A stretch of 64,000 nt of DNA from the NCBI RefSeq assembly GCF_037176765.1, contig NC_090025.1, positions 17,533,545-17,597,544 on the forward strand, in the 5' to 3' direction. The stretch is from Anolis sagrei. Lineage: Eukaryota; Chordata; Lepidosauria; Squamata; Anolidae. The notes under the pieces were generated by a model, which was given only the letters and a program-made list of their open reading frames with translations, had not been told where the DNA came from and did no database searches. Positions 42,401 through 55,800 of the stretch are shown here, in pieces; position 1 is the first letter of the stretch; the number at the start of each line of letters is the position of its first letter. The translations under genes were made by a program, and so were the position numbers.

Positions 42401-45400
42401 TTCTGAGCCTGCTGCATATTGCCCTTGAAACTTACTGATGCTCGTTGGTGCAGTGAAGATACACTCGAAGCTTCCTCGGATCTTCGCCAGTAATGTTCAC
42501 ACGCAGAACTTTGGGGCCCACCAGTTTCTTGTACACCAGAGAGAGCCAATAATCCTAAACGGCATTAAAAAGAGGCAGAGATATTATCCACAACTGAATG
42601 AATAAGCAAGAGATGTATTTTAAAGATGTACGTGACTTGAGCAGATGAACAATTGTCTTAAAACAACACAATATGCTTTGTCGTAAGAGTTGTTCTGTGG
42701 GGATTTGGGGACTGCTGTTCAAAAATGTAAGTTTTTCTAGCCCTGGGAGCAGCAATGGATTCCATTTCAGTGAGACAGTGAGTCCATTTCAGTTGTTGGC
42801 AGGCGGCAAAGGAGCTGTCCAAAGTGCTGAACACATTGGAGAGCTCCTTTTTAAGGCACAAATTAAAACCTAGAGAGGATTCACAATCATACTAATGTGG
42901 GTACCACCATTGTCTGGGAGGAAACAAACTTCAGTTTTACAAGATCTAAGCCCCCCCCCCCCCACACCATGTAGCATCTCAGTATTCAACATTTACAGTA
43001 TAGTGCAGAAGACAGGTATTTAAGAAATAAAAATTCAGAGCCCCAGACATTATTTTTGAGTATTCAAATTGGTGTTCACTGTCTTCCCAAAAGAAAATCC
43101 ACTCTTGTTATGTCCACCTTTCTTCACTTTAGTGATATAACTGAGAGAAGGGTTAGTAATTCTGTTGCACTATTATTGAATGTGTGGGATTTGCACTCTA
43201 ATGCAAATCACCTCAAGGTTTAACAGATCTATTTTCTGCCCAACCATGCTGATAGAAAACTGGCAAGGAAGCTGAATTTTGGTGATAAGGAAATTACATT
43301 CGCTCCATCTCAGGAGCGACTTGATAAATTACAAGTCTCTTCTGGTGTGAGAGAATTGGCTATCTGCAAGGACGTTGCCCAGAGGATGCCTGGATGTTTT
43401 GATGTTTTTACCATCCTTGTGGGAGGCTTCTCTCATGTCCCCACAAGAGGAGCTGGAGCTGACAGAGGAAGCTCATCCATGGTCTCCCCAGATTTGAACC
43501 TCAGACCTGTTGATCTTCAGTCCTACCAGCACAAGGGTTTAACCCATTGTGCCAACGGGGGCTCCTATTTGGCTAGTATTCCATGGGAAACTACAGTATT
43601 TTCTCCAGACTGTATTGCAATCTATATTGCAATTTAAAGACAATTACAAATACTTTTGGGCAAGTGCCTGTGATATCACTGTTATTCAGCAATATGGCTT
43701 CCACTAGCCTATGAATGCTTATGTAGTTTTTTTGCTCTTATAAGAAATATGTCTGAGTGTCAGAAAACTGATCAGATCAGTACAATAGGCCTTCCATCTT
43801 TCCACAGATTGGAAAAAAACACACATAAAATCAACACTTTTAAAACCCTTTCTAGGATAGTTCTATTATCAGCTTCTACCATATTATGACACTGGAGAAT
43901 CTAGAAATCCCTAAAAAAGAGTTTTCTTTAGGAATGTTTAAGTCAGTGGTTTTCAACCTGTATACTACTTACAGCCTGGCAACAATTCTCCATGTTTTCA
44001 GATTTTGCTTCTTTCCCAACTTTAACTGAACCTGGGTTCTTTTGCATGAAAAGAACGAACTTTACCGCTGAGCTATGGGGCCCTGGTAGGGAAACACACA
44101 CACACATGCTTAGTTTTATTAATTTCCTTGCTTGCTTTGCTTTCCTTGTTTAGGTTTTGTGGCTATTGACTCTGGGAGCGGCATGAATTAGATAAGTTTT
44201 GTTTTTGCAAGTCATTCCTTTGACTCATACCCACAGTCTTTAGAGAGGTTGGCGTGTTTCACAATAATGCAGCGAGTTAGACCAAGGACTATTTTGCAAA
44301 GTGGGTGATGTCTTTGGATGGAAGAATAATGACAGCAAAACACAGAAACATTTTTAAATTCATCCAATTAATGGGTCAAGTGGTATTAAGAGATATGGAT
44401 ACACTTGGACATAACTGATCCCTCTGTTGAGGCATTGGAAGGAACAAAGCTCAGAGTTGGTGCTTTAATTCAAGATGCTGAGGCCAGGCCTGGCAAGATC
44501 TTCATGCTTGGCTGTTTGGATAGATAAATCACATTGTCATAGTTTACTTACAGGCAAAGGTTCAAAGCTGGCATTCACCAGATGATAGCTTCCTGCTCCA
44601 AATAACACCTGTCTCATCACCACATCAATTCCCAGCCGGGCAGACAGTCCTAACTTATCTAACCACCTGCCAAATAAAATTGGAGAAAAATACAGATGAC
44701 CTTAATTCAAACAATACTCAAATCTCTTCTAGACAACAGGGTGTGGTATTTTAGTCTACATAAATGGTAAAAGTCTACATCAGTGGCTCCCAACCTTTGG
44801 TCCTCCAGGTGTTTTGGACTTCAATTCCCAGAAATCCCAACCAGTTTACCAGGTGTTAGGAACTGTGGGAGTTGAAGTCCAACACATCTGTAGGACCAAA
44901 GTTTGGGAACCATTAGTCTACATAAATGGTGGCTCCTTCTGTTTGGTCAAGGGAAGAGCTGCTCATGTGCTGCCTAAGATTCTCAGGTTAAGATAATAAT
45001 ATTCCACAGAATTCAAGTTCAGTTCTTTGCAAACAAATATTATAATACTCACATGAAGCCAGCAAGATATGTATTGGAGAGCTGGGGAGCACCACCTCCA
45101 TAAGCTGAACTTGTTTCTCCCAGCCACACACTCTTTCCTGGCACTGTGTCATCAACAAGCTAGAAAATGTTGTGAAATTGAAGCAGAAAAGAGAGAGTTG
45201 GAACATTCTCCTAGTCCAATCAAGTGCCCTTCATGACAGTTGGCTTGGTATGTTTTTGCCTGTATGTTCCAACTTACCATCATGATGAATTTGCATTTTG
45301 TATTACCATTATTTACTATTACAATGTGTCCCTTGTATATGTGGGACCTGTCCTCCAGGTGCTTCTACAGTTATGTTTCCATTGTAAGCTATCACAGAGT

Positions 45401-48400
45401 TGCCCTGGAAGACCTAGTAAATTCCTGCAGAGGATACCTCTAGGAATTTTTTTAGAACTTTCAGCATAATTTTATGGTAACATCTGGAGAAAGTTGTTCA
45501 TTTCAGTAGGGTTCCCTACAGTAATATCCTGACATGACCTACCTATGTAAAAAGGTCCTTGGTAGCACTTTATTTTACCTGCTAGTGCGATCACACCCTA
45601 CTCTACCTCTCGAATCCCCTGTCCAGACACATTATACTGCTGTCTCAACAGTGTTTTAAATTTTTAATCTATTGAAATTGGTCTGCCCAATGTGATCAAT
45701 TTCTGTGTTTTAAATGTTGTAATTTTATATTGTTGATGTGTTTTTAAATGGGGTTTGTATTTTATTTTATTTTATTTTTTCTGTGTTCTGTTGTATATTG
45801 TATATTGTTTTACTGTATTGCTGGAAATTGCAATTTCCAGGCCATCTTCAAGGGCAGTTTTTTTTTAGAACTTTCAGCATAATTTTATGGTAACATCTGG
45901 AGAAAGTTGTTCATTTCAGTAGGGTGCACTGCAGAATGCACTGCAATAATCCAATCTGGAGGTAACTAGTGTGTGGACCACCATGGCCAACTTGGACTTC
46001 ATGAGGTATGGGAGCAGCTGATGCACAAGCTTTAATTGTGCAAAGGTCCTCCTGGCCACTGCCAACATCTGAGCATCAAACGTCAGAGCGGAATTGAGAA
46101 GGACCCCCAGACTGTGGGGTCCATGCTTTACTGCATACACAGTAAGTTCAGGGTGTACTGCAATTAAAACAATTATATCTCACCCCATATCTGAGGAATT
46201 CAGGGCAGCATACTATAAAATTAATTGAAAAAAAATAAAAAAAAGGAAAACTATGATTTTATTTATCATGTCAGGAGCAACCAGACATTTGTATTACATT
46301 TTTAACAAAACAAACAAACAAACAAACAAACAAACAGATAGAACATAAAACTATGATGAGAAAGACATATTAAACTATTTAATAAAGATTAACAACAGTT
46401 AAAACCCTTTTATGTTTCAGTTTGGATTAAATCAACCACACCTCCTAACACTCAGTTTAACGACCATGTTTTAATTGGCTGCCAGATTAACAGCAGTGTT
46501 TTAATGTACTGTTTATGTTTCTATCATTGTTGCACACCACTTTGCAGTCAAGTAGTTTATAAATATTTGTAAGCAGGTAAACAATTTTTTAATACCTGGA
46601 GTTCTTCCTGTACAGCTGTGATGAATGTATCTAGCACATCCGGACTCATGAAATCCTCTCGGGTAGCAGTTCGTCCATTTAAATAGTAACTGAAAACAAA
46701 ACAATACAAACATCAATAAACTTTGCGTGGGTTCTCACACAAGGAGGCATAGTATCATGGCATCAGAAGGGGTCCCGTGGGTCATGGTGTCCAACCGCTT
46801 GCCCAGGGCAAGGCTTCCAGCAGGTAGCTGTCCAACTTCTTTTTGAAGATGTCCAGAGAAGGAAACACTTACTAAAGCAATTTGTCCTTTAAGCATGTTT
46901 AGGCATGGCATTCTGCGAAGCAATCACGCAAACTTATTAAAAGTTGTTTCAACTTTCCTGAAACGCTATTTCCATTTTTTGTCATTGACATTTACATCAC
47001 AACTGGATTTACCCTTATGGATTGTTGTGAGTTTTCAGGGCTGTATGGCCATGTTCCAGAAGCATTCTCTCCTGGCATTTGGTCTGCATCTATGGCAAAC
47101 ATCCTCAGAGGTTGTGAGGTCTGTTGGAAACTAGGAGAATGGGGTTTATTTATCTGTGGAATGTCCCGGGTGGGAGAAAGAACTCTTGTCTGCTTGAGGC
47201 AGGTGTGAATGTTTCAATTGGCCAGCTTGATTAGCATTTAATGGCCTAGTAGTTTCAAAGTCTGGGAGGTGATTAGCTGGCCCTGATTATTTCTTGTCTA
47301 GAATTCCCCTGTTTTGGGGTGTTGTTCTTTATTCACTGTTATGATTTTAGAGTTTTTTTTAATACTGGTAGCCAGATTTTGTTCATTTTCATGGTTTCCT
47401 CCTTTCTGTTGAAATTGTCCACATGCTTGTGGATTTCAATTGCTTCTCTGTGTGTCTGACATGGTGAGTGTTGGAGTGGTCCAACATTTCTGTGTTCTCA
47501 AATAATATGCTGTGTCCAGGTTGGTTCATCAAGTGCTGACTTCTCTGATTGAAGTAGTCTGCAGTGCCTTTCATGTTCCTTGATTTGTGTTTGAGCAATG
47601 TTGCTCCGTTTGGTGGTCCTTATGTAGACTTGTCCACAGCTGCATGGTATAACAGTAGACTCCTGTAGAGCTGAGAGGATCCCTCTTATCTTTTGATGAA
47701 CGTAGCAATTGTTGGATTTTCTTAGTGGGTCTGTAGATAGTTTGTAGATTGTGTTTCTTCATCAGCTTCCCTATGCTTCCCTTATGCTTTTGCAGTGGTG
47801 ATAGCAGAGGAATCACATCAACTCTGTAGACTCAGTGTGGTCTGGCACTGCTTTAAGTGCCATAGCTCAATGCTGTGGAAATCTGGTATTTGTAGTTTGG
47901 TGATGCACCGGCACTCTTTGGCAGAGAAAGCTAAAGAATAAATAAAACTACAACTCTCAGGATCCCATAGCATAGAGCCATAGCAGTTAAGATGGTGTCA
48001 AATTTTATTAATTCTACAATGTAAATGCATCCCAAGTATGTTTTCAGACCTGAGAAAATTTTCTGGAAGACTCCCTTAGAAGAGGGTTCTGGATGGATTC
48101 CTGTTAGCATAATTATACTACCAAAATGAAAAATGCTATCATTTAGATGTTCTGGGTTCACTTTCACACTATATGGTTTGTACCATCCTGACATCTGCTT
48201 AATTAAGATAGATCCATTCTCTGAAAACCTGACGTCTTGTAGTTATGGAAGGTATTTGCAATCTACAGTGGAGATTTAGTCCCTCTCCAAACTTCAGATC
48301 CCAGTGTTCCATAGGATGTGGCCATGGCAGTTAAAGTGATGTCAAAGTGCTATAACTCTATAGTGTGAAAAAAATATTCTTGCTTGTAATTTCTGAAACG

Positions 48401-49761
48401 TCTTTTTTTACGGGCTGAATTTTTTTCAGGGGGGGGGGGGTCGGGGGGGCTGAGTCCGAGTGAAAGAGGGTCTAGCCTAGCAAACCTTTTGTATCATTAC
48501 CTCAATACCCCCATGCATATGGGATATATTGAGTATGGTGATCAGATATATGATATATGATATGAATAAACATAACAGTTTAAATAATGCACCAGTAAGG
48601 CCTTTTCGCGAACCACCTTCAGAATTTCGGGGGGGGGGGGGGGCGAAGCCCCTCAAGCCCCCCCCCCCCCCCGGCTACATGCCTGGTTGGAGGAGAAGTG
48701 ATTGGCGGCATGAATTAAAATAGCTCATATATGGAAAAACTATGTGTTTTTCAGTGCTACAGTACCTTTATTAAATAACTAGATATGTCTGATGGACAAA
48801 TGTATTTATAGTTGGTACATATTTCTTACATAAACAATAATTCTTTGAAAAGTAACTCTTTCATGCTTTGGATTACAAAACATAATGCATGGGTTTAGTA
48901 TGTCTGTACACATTGTGTGCAACTACAATGATTGAATAAGGAACATGTTGCTGAATATGGATTTGGTACTTACTGATGCCAGGTAACGGAATCAATTACT
49001 TTCCCTCCTGATTTCAGGAATCTGAAAGATAAGAACAACAACAATAATGCCAAGGTAGTTTCATAGTTTGTTTTCTTTTCCTTCAAATACTAAGGAAAGT
49101 GCGAAATTGTGGAAAGGATGACAGAGAGAATCATGCTTAATCATGGTTTGTTTTCTTTAACCATGGTTTAATATCCCATCAAAGTATACTTTAGAAGTGA
49201 CCAAAACAAAGATATAGAGGCAAGCAGTTTCCTTACCCAAAGTGCCTTTCTCTAAGCATGGATGGATATATTCTGCTGTATATCATATATCGTGGGGTCG
49301 TGGTAGCACAGCAGGTTAAATTGCTAGCTGCAGAAAAACTGCTGACTGAAAGGTTAACAGTTTGAAGCCACAGGTCAGGGTAAGCTCCCACTGTTAGCCC
49401 TAGCTTCTGCCAACCTAGCAGTTCGAAAACGTGTCATGTGAGTAGATCATGTTGCCGACAGAGCTACATGGGTGCTTTTGGTGGGAAGGTAAAAGGCACC
49501 CATGCAGCCATGCTGGCAACACAACCAGGAGGGTATATGGACAACAGGCTCCTCGGCATGGAAAAATAAAACAAGAGCATCTCCCCATGGCCAGAGTTGA
49601 GCAACACCCCCAGACATTGGAGATGGAAAGATAAACCTTTGCCTTTTTTGTGCATTGTATGTCATTGTTCACTGTATAAAGGGCATTGAATGTTTTCCTA
49701 TATATGTATATACAGTAATCTGCTCTGAATCCCCATCAGAAGTTAGAGTGGAATATAAAAT

Positions 49762-49808
<47 letters not shown>

Positions 49809-52800
49809 GAGCCCTTGGTGGCACAGCGGGTAAAACCGCTGAGGTGCTGAACTTGCTGACCAAAAGATCAGTGGTTCCAACCTGGGGAGCAGGTTGAGCT
49901 CCCACTGTTAGTCCCAGCTTCTGTCAACCTAGTAGTTCGAAAGCATGCAAATGTAAGTAGGAACCGCTTCGGCGGTATGGTAACAATGCTCCATGCAGTC
50001 ATGCTGGCAGGGGTGGCTCAACCATTACGCAAAGTAAGCATTTGCAGTATAGTTGATTTTGCCCAGGGGCGCTCTTGAGGCGCTCTTGGGGGGAAATAGA
50101 CCTTGACATATGTGAGTTGTAGTTACTGGGATATATAGTTCACCTACAATCAAAGAGCATTCTGAACTCCACCAATGATGGAATTGAACCAAATATGGCA
50201 CACAGAACTCCCATGTCGAACAGAAAATATATATCAGTGATTGGTTTTTTTTTTGGGGGGGGGGCGCCAAAATACTGTTTGCTTACCGTTGAAAATTACC
50301 TAGGGCTGCCTCTGCATGCTGGCCACATGACCTTGGAGACGTTTACAGACAACATCGGCTCTTTGGCTTAAAAATGGAAATGACCACCACCCCCCACCTT
50401 TACCATTATTATTATTATTATTATTCAGTTTGGAATGTCTGTATAATGCATTTTAATAGCATTGAAGTGCATTAGATCTAGCCAAACTTTCACTATTGTC
50501 ACTACCTAGCTAAGCCTTCCTAGATCAAGGCTTAGTTTGGTAACCAAACCATGATATTCTTGTGATCTTAACCAGGATTAAACAACACAATAAACGTATT
50601 GTCGAAGGCTTTCATGGCCAGAATCACTGGGTTGTTGTAGGGTTTTTTGGGCTATATGGCCATGTTCTGGAGTCATAGTGACCTCACTGCCTCTGAGGAT
50701 GCTTGCCATAGATGCAGGTGAAACGTCAGGAGAGAATGCCTCTAGAACATAGTCATATAGCCCAAAAAAACCTACAACAACCCAACACAATAAACTATGG
50801 TTCAAAGTAACTATGATTAAACAACTCATTTGTAGTGTGCCAAAGAATCACTTTACTGCTTTATAAAAGCAACAAAAACAACTTTTTTACCTCCTCAGCA
50901 ACTTCTGAGTGTTTTTCCTTGGCTGACCTACATCAGGGCCATAGAGTTTGGCAGTTCTGTATCGGCCATAATTGTTCAGAAGCTGGCGGAGGTGTATGAA
51001 GTCCTGCCCTAGTTGGAAGCCATCAATATAAATGCCAGACTTGTGCTTGAAGCTGTTAGGTTCTGAAAGAAAAACACAAAATAAACACAGTTAGATGGCT
51101 CTCAAAAATGGTTACTGGGTGTGTCTCGTTCAAAATTTACACAGTGGTAATAATCAACCAAAGAACAGAACATGAAGTATCCATACAGCTATCAAGTACA
51201 CTTTAGTACTTGAAATAAGAACACACAGAAATAAAAAAATACTTTTTATTCAGAAGTGCATTGCAGTGAAGCAGTGCTTGGAACACTTTGAGTCCTTGTT
51301 TTCTATGAAACAAAATTAATTTTGGTAGATGAGTACAGCAGAATATCAGTTTACTTTTCAGAAATATTGAAAGAGACTTCATGTTCTTATTTTGTAAAGT
51401 ATTTTAGTGTCAATTTTCAAAATAGCAACAATTTATACAGATGCCAGGCAGAATTATAGCAGTTATGATTGCACAACCTAGATTCATCCATTTGTAACCA
51501 CTATAATTTGTATTTATGATCTCTACTTATTAACATATTCACTAGATGACTCATATTGGCCCTGGACTATGATTTGGATTTTGTGATTTTTAACTGGTTT
51601 TAATGTTTATGTTTTTAATTGGGTTAATTTTAATGCAGTTAAATATGTGAGAGGAAGCCAGAGGGAGGAGGGAGGAAGCTTGTTTTCTGTTGCCCTGGAG
51701 ACTAGGATGCGGAACAATGGCTTCAAACTACAAGAAAGGAGATTCCATCTGAACATGAGGAAGAACTTCCTGACTGTGAGAGCCGTTCAGCAGTGGAACT
51801 CTCTGCCCCGGAGTGTGGTGGAGGCTCCTTCTTTGGAAGCTTTTAAACAGTGGCTGGATGGCCATCTGTCAGGGGTGATTTGAATGCAATGTTCCTGCTT
51901 CTTGGCAGGGGGTTGGACTGGATGGCCCACGAGGTCTCTTCCAACTCTTTGATTCTATTTGATTCTGTTTGATATTTACTATAAACACTGTAAATAAATA
52001 AATAAATAAATAAAACGGTTACAGAAGGTGCATCTACGCTGCAGAATGAATGCAGTTTGACGCCACTTTAACTGCAAAGGCTCAATGCTATGGAATCCTA
52101 GGAATTGCCATTTTACAGTGTTTTGAGCCTTCTGTGCCAAAGAGTGCTGGTGCCTCACCAAACTGCAAATCCTAAGATTCCACAGCATTGAGTTAGTAGC
52201 GTTGAACTGCACACATTCTACAGTGTAGACATATCCATATTTATGCTTAAGACCTTGCTTCATTAAGCAGTAAGAGAGAATGATGCAATTGTTACACCAA
52301 GGCAGTGAGAGCATCTTGGTGGGCAGGCAACACAATTCTGCAGTTCTACCAAACTAAATTTAAAAAGCGGCTTAGTATTTCCTCTTCCCTCCTTGGTATT
52401 TGGAGCTAAAGCAATCCATCATGTTATCACATATACACAATGCATCACGTACCATTTCCAAGTTCCCAAGACATGCTGTAATTCTGAGAATCCGTGTAAT
52501 CCAAAATTAGCTGCGCATTGGTGCTGTCCCACTGGAAGCTGCTTTTCCTTAGCAAGGCGTTTAGTCCAAAGATTAGATGCAAACCAGCACAGTGTGCGAA
52601 GTTGTACAAAATGTCAACTGTGCTTCCTGTGGATAGGATGAAAATGAGAACAAAAAAACCCCTCCTTATATTATTACATGGCTTAATGCTTAAGACGTGC
52701 CTTTTCTACCCCAATCCAAATTCATCCGCAAATCATGTAACATGTATATATGTCCTAAATTGTATTCACACTCTACTGTGTAAGATACTGTAAATCACAT

Positions 52801-55800
52801 GAGCACATAATATCCTAGGGAAACATTTATTGACATTTCTGATTTCATAACAAGGGTCCGAAATGCAAGTACATTGTAAGCAGACATTTGTTTACTTTGA
52901 CAATATTTGTATTCACAATAAACTAGAAATCCTGGATTATTTGAACACAATGTGCACTGCCATATAATGCAGTATGAAACTGCATTATATGGTCAGTGTA
53001 GACCAGGCATGGGCAAACTTCGGCCCTCCAGGTGTTTTGGACTTCAACTCCCACAATTCCTAACAGCCTACCGGCTGTTAGGAATTGTGCGAGTTGAAGT
53101 CCAAAACACCTGGAGGGCCAAAGTTTGCCCATGCCTGGTGTAGACTCATATAATGTAGTTCAATTCAGTTAAACTGACCATGTAATGCAATTTCATACTG
53201 CATTATATGGCAGTATAGATGTGGCCTGTGTTCATGCATGCAGGTTAATTGCTCCCACTTCTTCAGCTGTGTAAACAAACAAGGCAAGATATTTAATGTG
53301 GTATCCAAACCAGGAATATGGTTGACAGCAGCCGAGCAGAAATAACATGCCAATGCCTATAGAACCAATGAATCAAATCCTGCAAATGTGAAGTGTGAAA
53401 TGTACAGCTAACTCCACAATTATCTCACGTGTAATGGTGGTATTTCTGTACTTATTCTTGTATTGATCTCTGAGAAGAACCATCGCTTGGAAGGGCCACT
53501 GAGACTGCAAGTCTTGCATGACGTCCAATGGTGGAGATCTGAATCGACAAACATCTGCACCATCTGTGGAGTGACAGAAAGAGAGAACGGGAGAGAGATA
53601 AATATTTTAAGGTTATCATGAGGGCAATGACATTTCTTTCTCAAGATCTTTATTTGCAGACAGATTGAATCTCTGTACAAGCCCTGTGATTGCTTGTGGC
53701 ATTTCTCTAGAGTTTCAGAATATCAAGCTGATTGTTGTGAAGCGAGAATACGCAACCAAAGGGATGATGGGAGGGCATGGCAATGTTTTCAGGTTCATAA
53801 ATAGGCCAGGGAACTGAGGAATTGCTCGAAAGATAACTTTATCTTAAAGAGCTGGTAAGTCTGCTGTATTCTTGTTGAGCACCCACTAAATGTCTTCAAG
53901 ACAAATCCTTAAATTACTGTCTCCTCAACGTAATAGAAAAATTACCAGTGCAGCCCAAATATGATCAATACAGAAGTCATCAAATAGCTTTAACAAATGT
54001 GCTGTTGAAGGCTTTCATGGCTGGAATCCCTGGGCTGCTGTGAGTTTTCCAGGCTGTATGGCCATGTTCCAGAAGCATTTTCTCCTGACATTTCACCTAC
54101 ATCTATGGCAGGGATCCTCAGAGGTTGAAAAATCTATTGGAAACTAGGCAAGTGATGATTATATGTCTGTGGAATGTCCTCAACTCTTGTCTGCTTGAGG
54201 AAAGTATGAATGTTGCAGTTGGCCAGCTTGATTAGCACTGAATGGCCTTGCACAACTGAAGCACAATTAAAGCCCTGGTAGATTCTGCAATTCAACCAGA
54301 GAAGTCCGCCATAGCAGAGCACTTGATGAACCAATCTGGACACGGCATATTATTTGAGAACACAGAAATGCTGGACCACACCAACAACCACCATGTCAGA
54401 CTACACAGAGATGCCATTAAAATCCACAAGCATGTGGACACTTTCAACAGAAAAAGAGGAAACCATGAAAATTAATAAAATCTGCCTACCAGTATTAATT
54501 TAAAAAAAATCAATACTGTAAATAAAGAGAAACACTAAAAAAAACCTGACATGAAACAATCAGGGCTGGCTACAACTCCCAACAAAGGATCCCCCCAGAC
54601 AGGAAGCAGCCAGTCTCTGAAGCTGCAAGGCCATTCAATGCTCATCAAGGTGGCGAATTGCAACATTCACACTTGCTTAAAGCAGACCAGAGTTCTTTCT
54701 CCCACCCTGGACATTATTCCACAGATATATAAACCTCCCTTGCCTAGTTTCCAACAGACCTCACAACCTCTGAGGATGCCTGCCATAGATGTGGCCTAAA
54801 TGTCAGGAGAGAATGCTTTTGGAACAAGGCCATACAGCCCAGAAAACTGGAACCCCTGGTGGTGCAGTGAGTTAAACCCCTGTGCCAGCAGGACTGAAGA
54901 CCGAAAGGGGAGAGGCGGATAAGCTCCCTCTACCAGCTCCAGCTCCTCATACGGGGACATGAGAGAAGCCTCCCACAAGGATGATAAAACATCATATCAT
55001 CTGGGCGTCCCGAGTAACGTCCTTGCAGAAGGCCAATTCTCTCACACCAGAAGCGACTTGCAGTTTCTCAAGTCTCTCCTGACACGAAAAAAAAAAAAAG
55101 CCCAGAAAACTCACAGAAACCCAGCTTTAACAAAGATTGAGAATTGGACAGTATATTTCTGAAAGAGCAATGAAGGAAATTATTCATATTAGAGTTTTTT
55201 AAACTCTAGAGATGTGTTTATTATAAAGTGTTATTTATAATGTGTTTAAACTGTATTTATAATGTTATTATAAAGTGTTATCTATAATGTGTTTGAATCT
55301 GTATTTATGCATTGCATTTGTTGCCAGGGCCTAGCTGAGAGAGATAGGTTGCCATGGTGACGAAGCCTCAGAGGAGGTGGGCGGAGTTAAGGAATAAAAG
55401 GTTTGAAAGCGTCAGTTAATATTCAGTCAGGAGGAAGAGACCCTGAGAAGAAGAGCAGAGCCAGTTAAGGGCTCTGGGAAATAGCAGAGTCAAGAAAGGA
55501 CTCTGGGAAAAGTAGTTTAGTCCGGTGGATGAGACCCGGGGAAGAGGATCAGAGTCAGTTAGGGCTCTGGGTTGTGAAGCTGTGGAGAATTCAGTTAGTT
55601 CTTAGGATTTGTGAATATTTCTTCAGCAAGAGAGCTGAAGGTGTTACCTTGTTAGATTGCTTAGGTTAAAGAATCTAACAGAGGGGGTTTTAAGGATCGC
55701 CAGTAAGGAAAGACTGGTGATCAGTGGTTTGTTCCGAGTATAGGGCAAACAGTATGGACATTCACAATAGGGAACTCTGAAGTAGTATAAGCACTTCACT

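Larger units (their letters stand above)
40848..44551. other. HPSE introns 9-11: unassigned parts
   Basis: 40848-41338, 42557-43304 and 43567-44550 are plain intron sequence with a C-run (42949-42963) and a short (CA)n near 44096. A ctagaaatccctaaaaaaga scrap near 43903 resembles the MITE at 39664. Confidence 0.4.
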
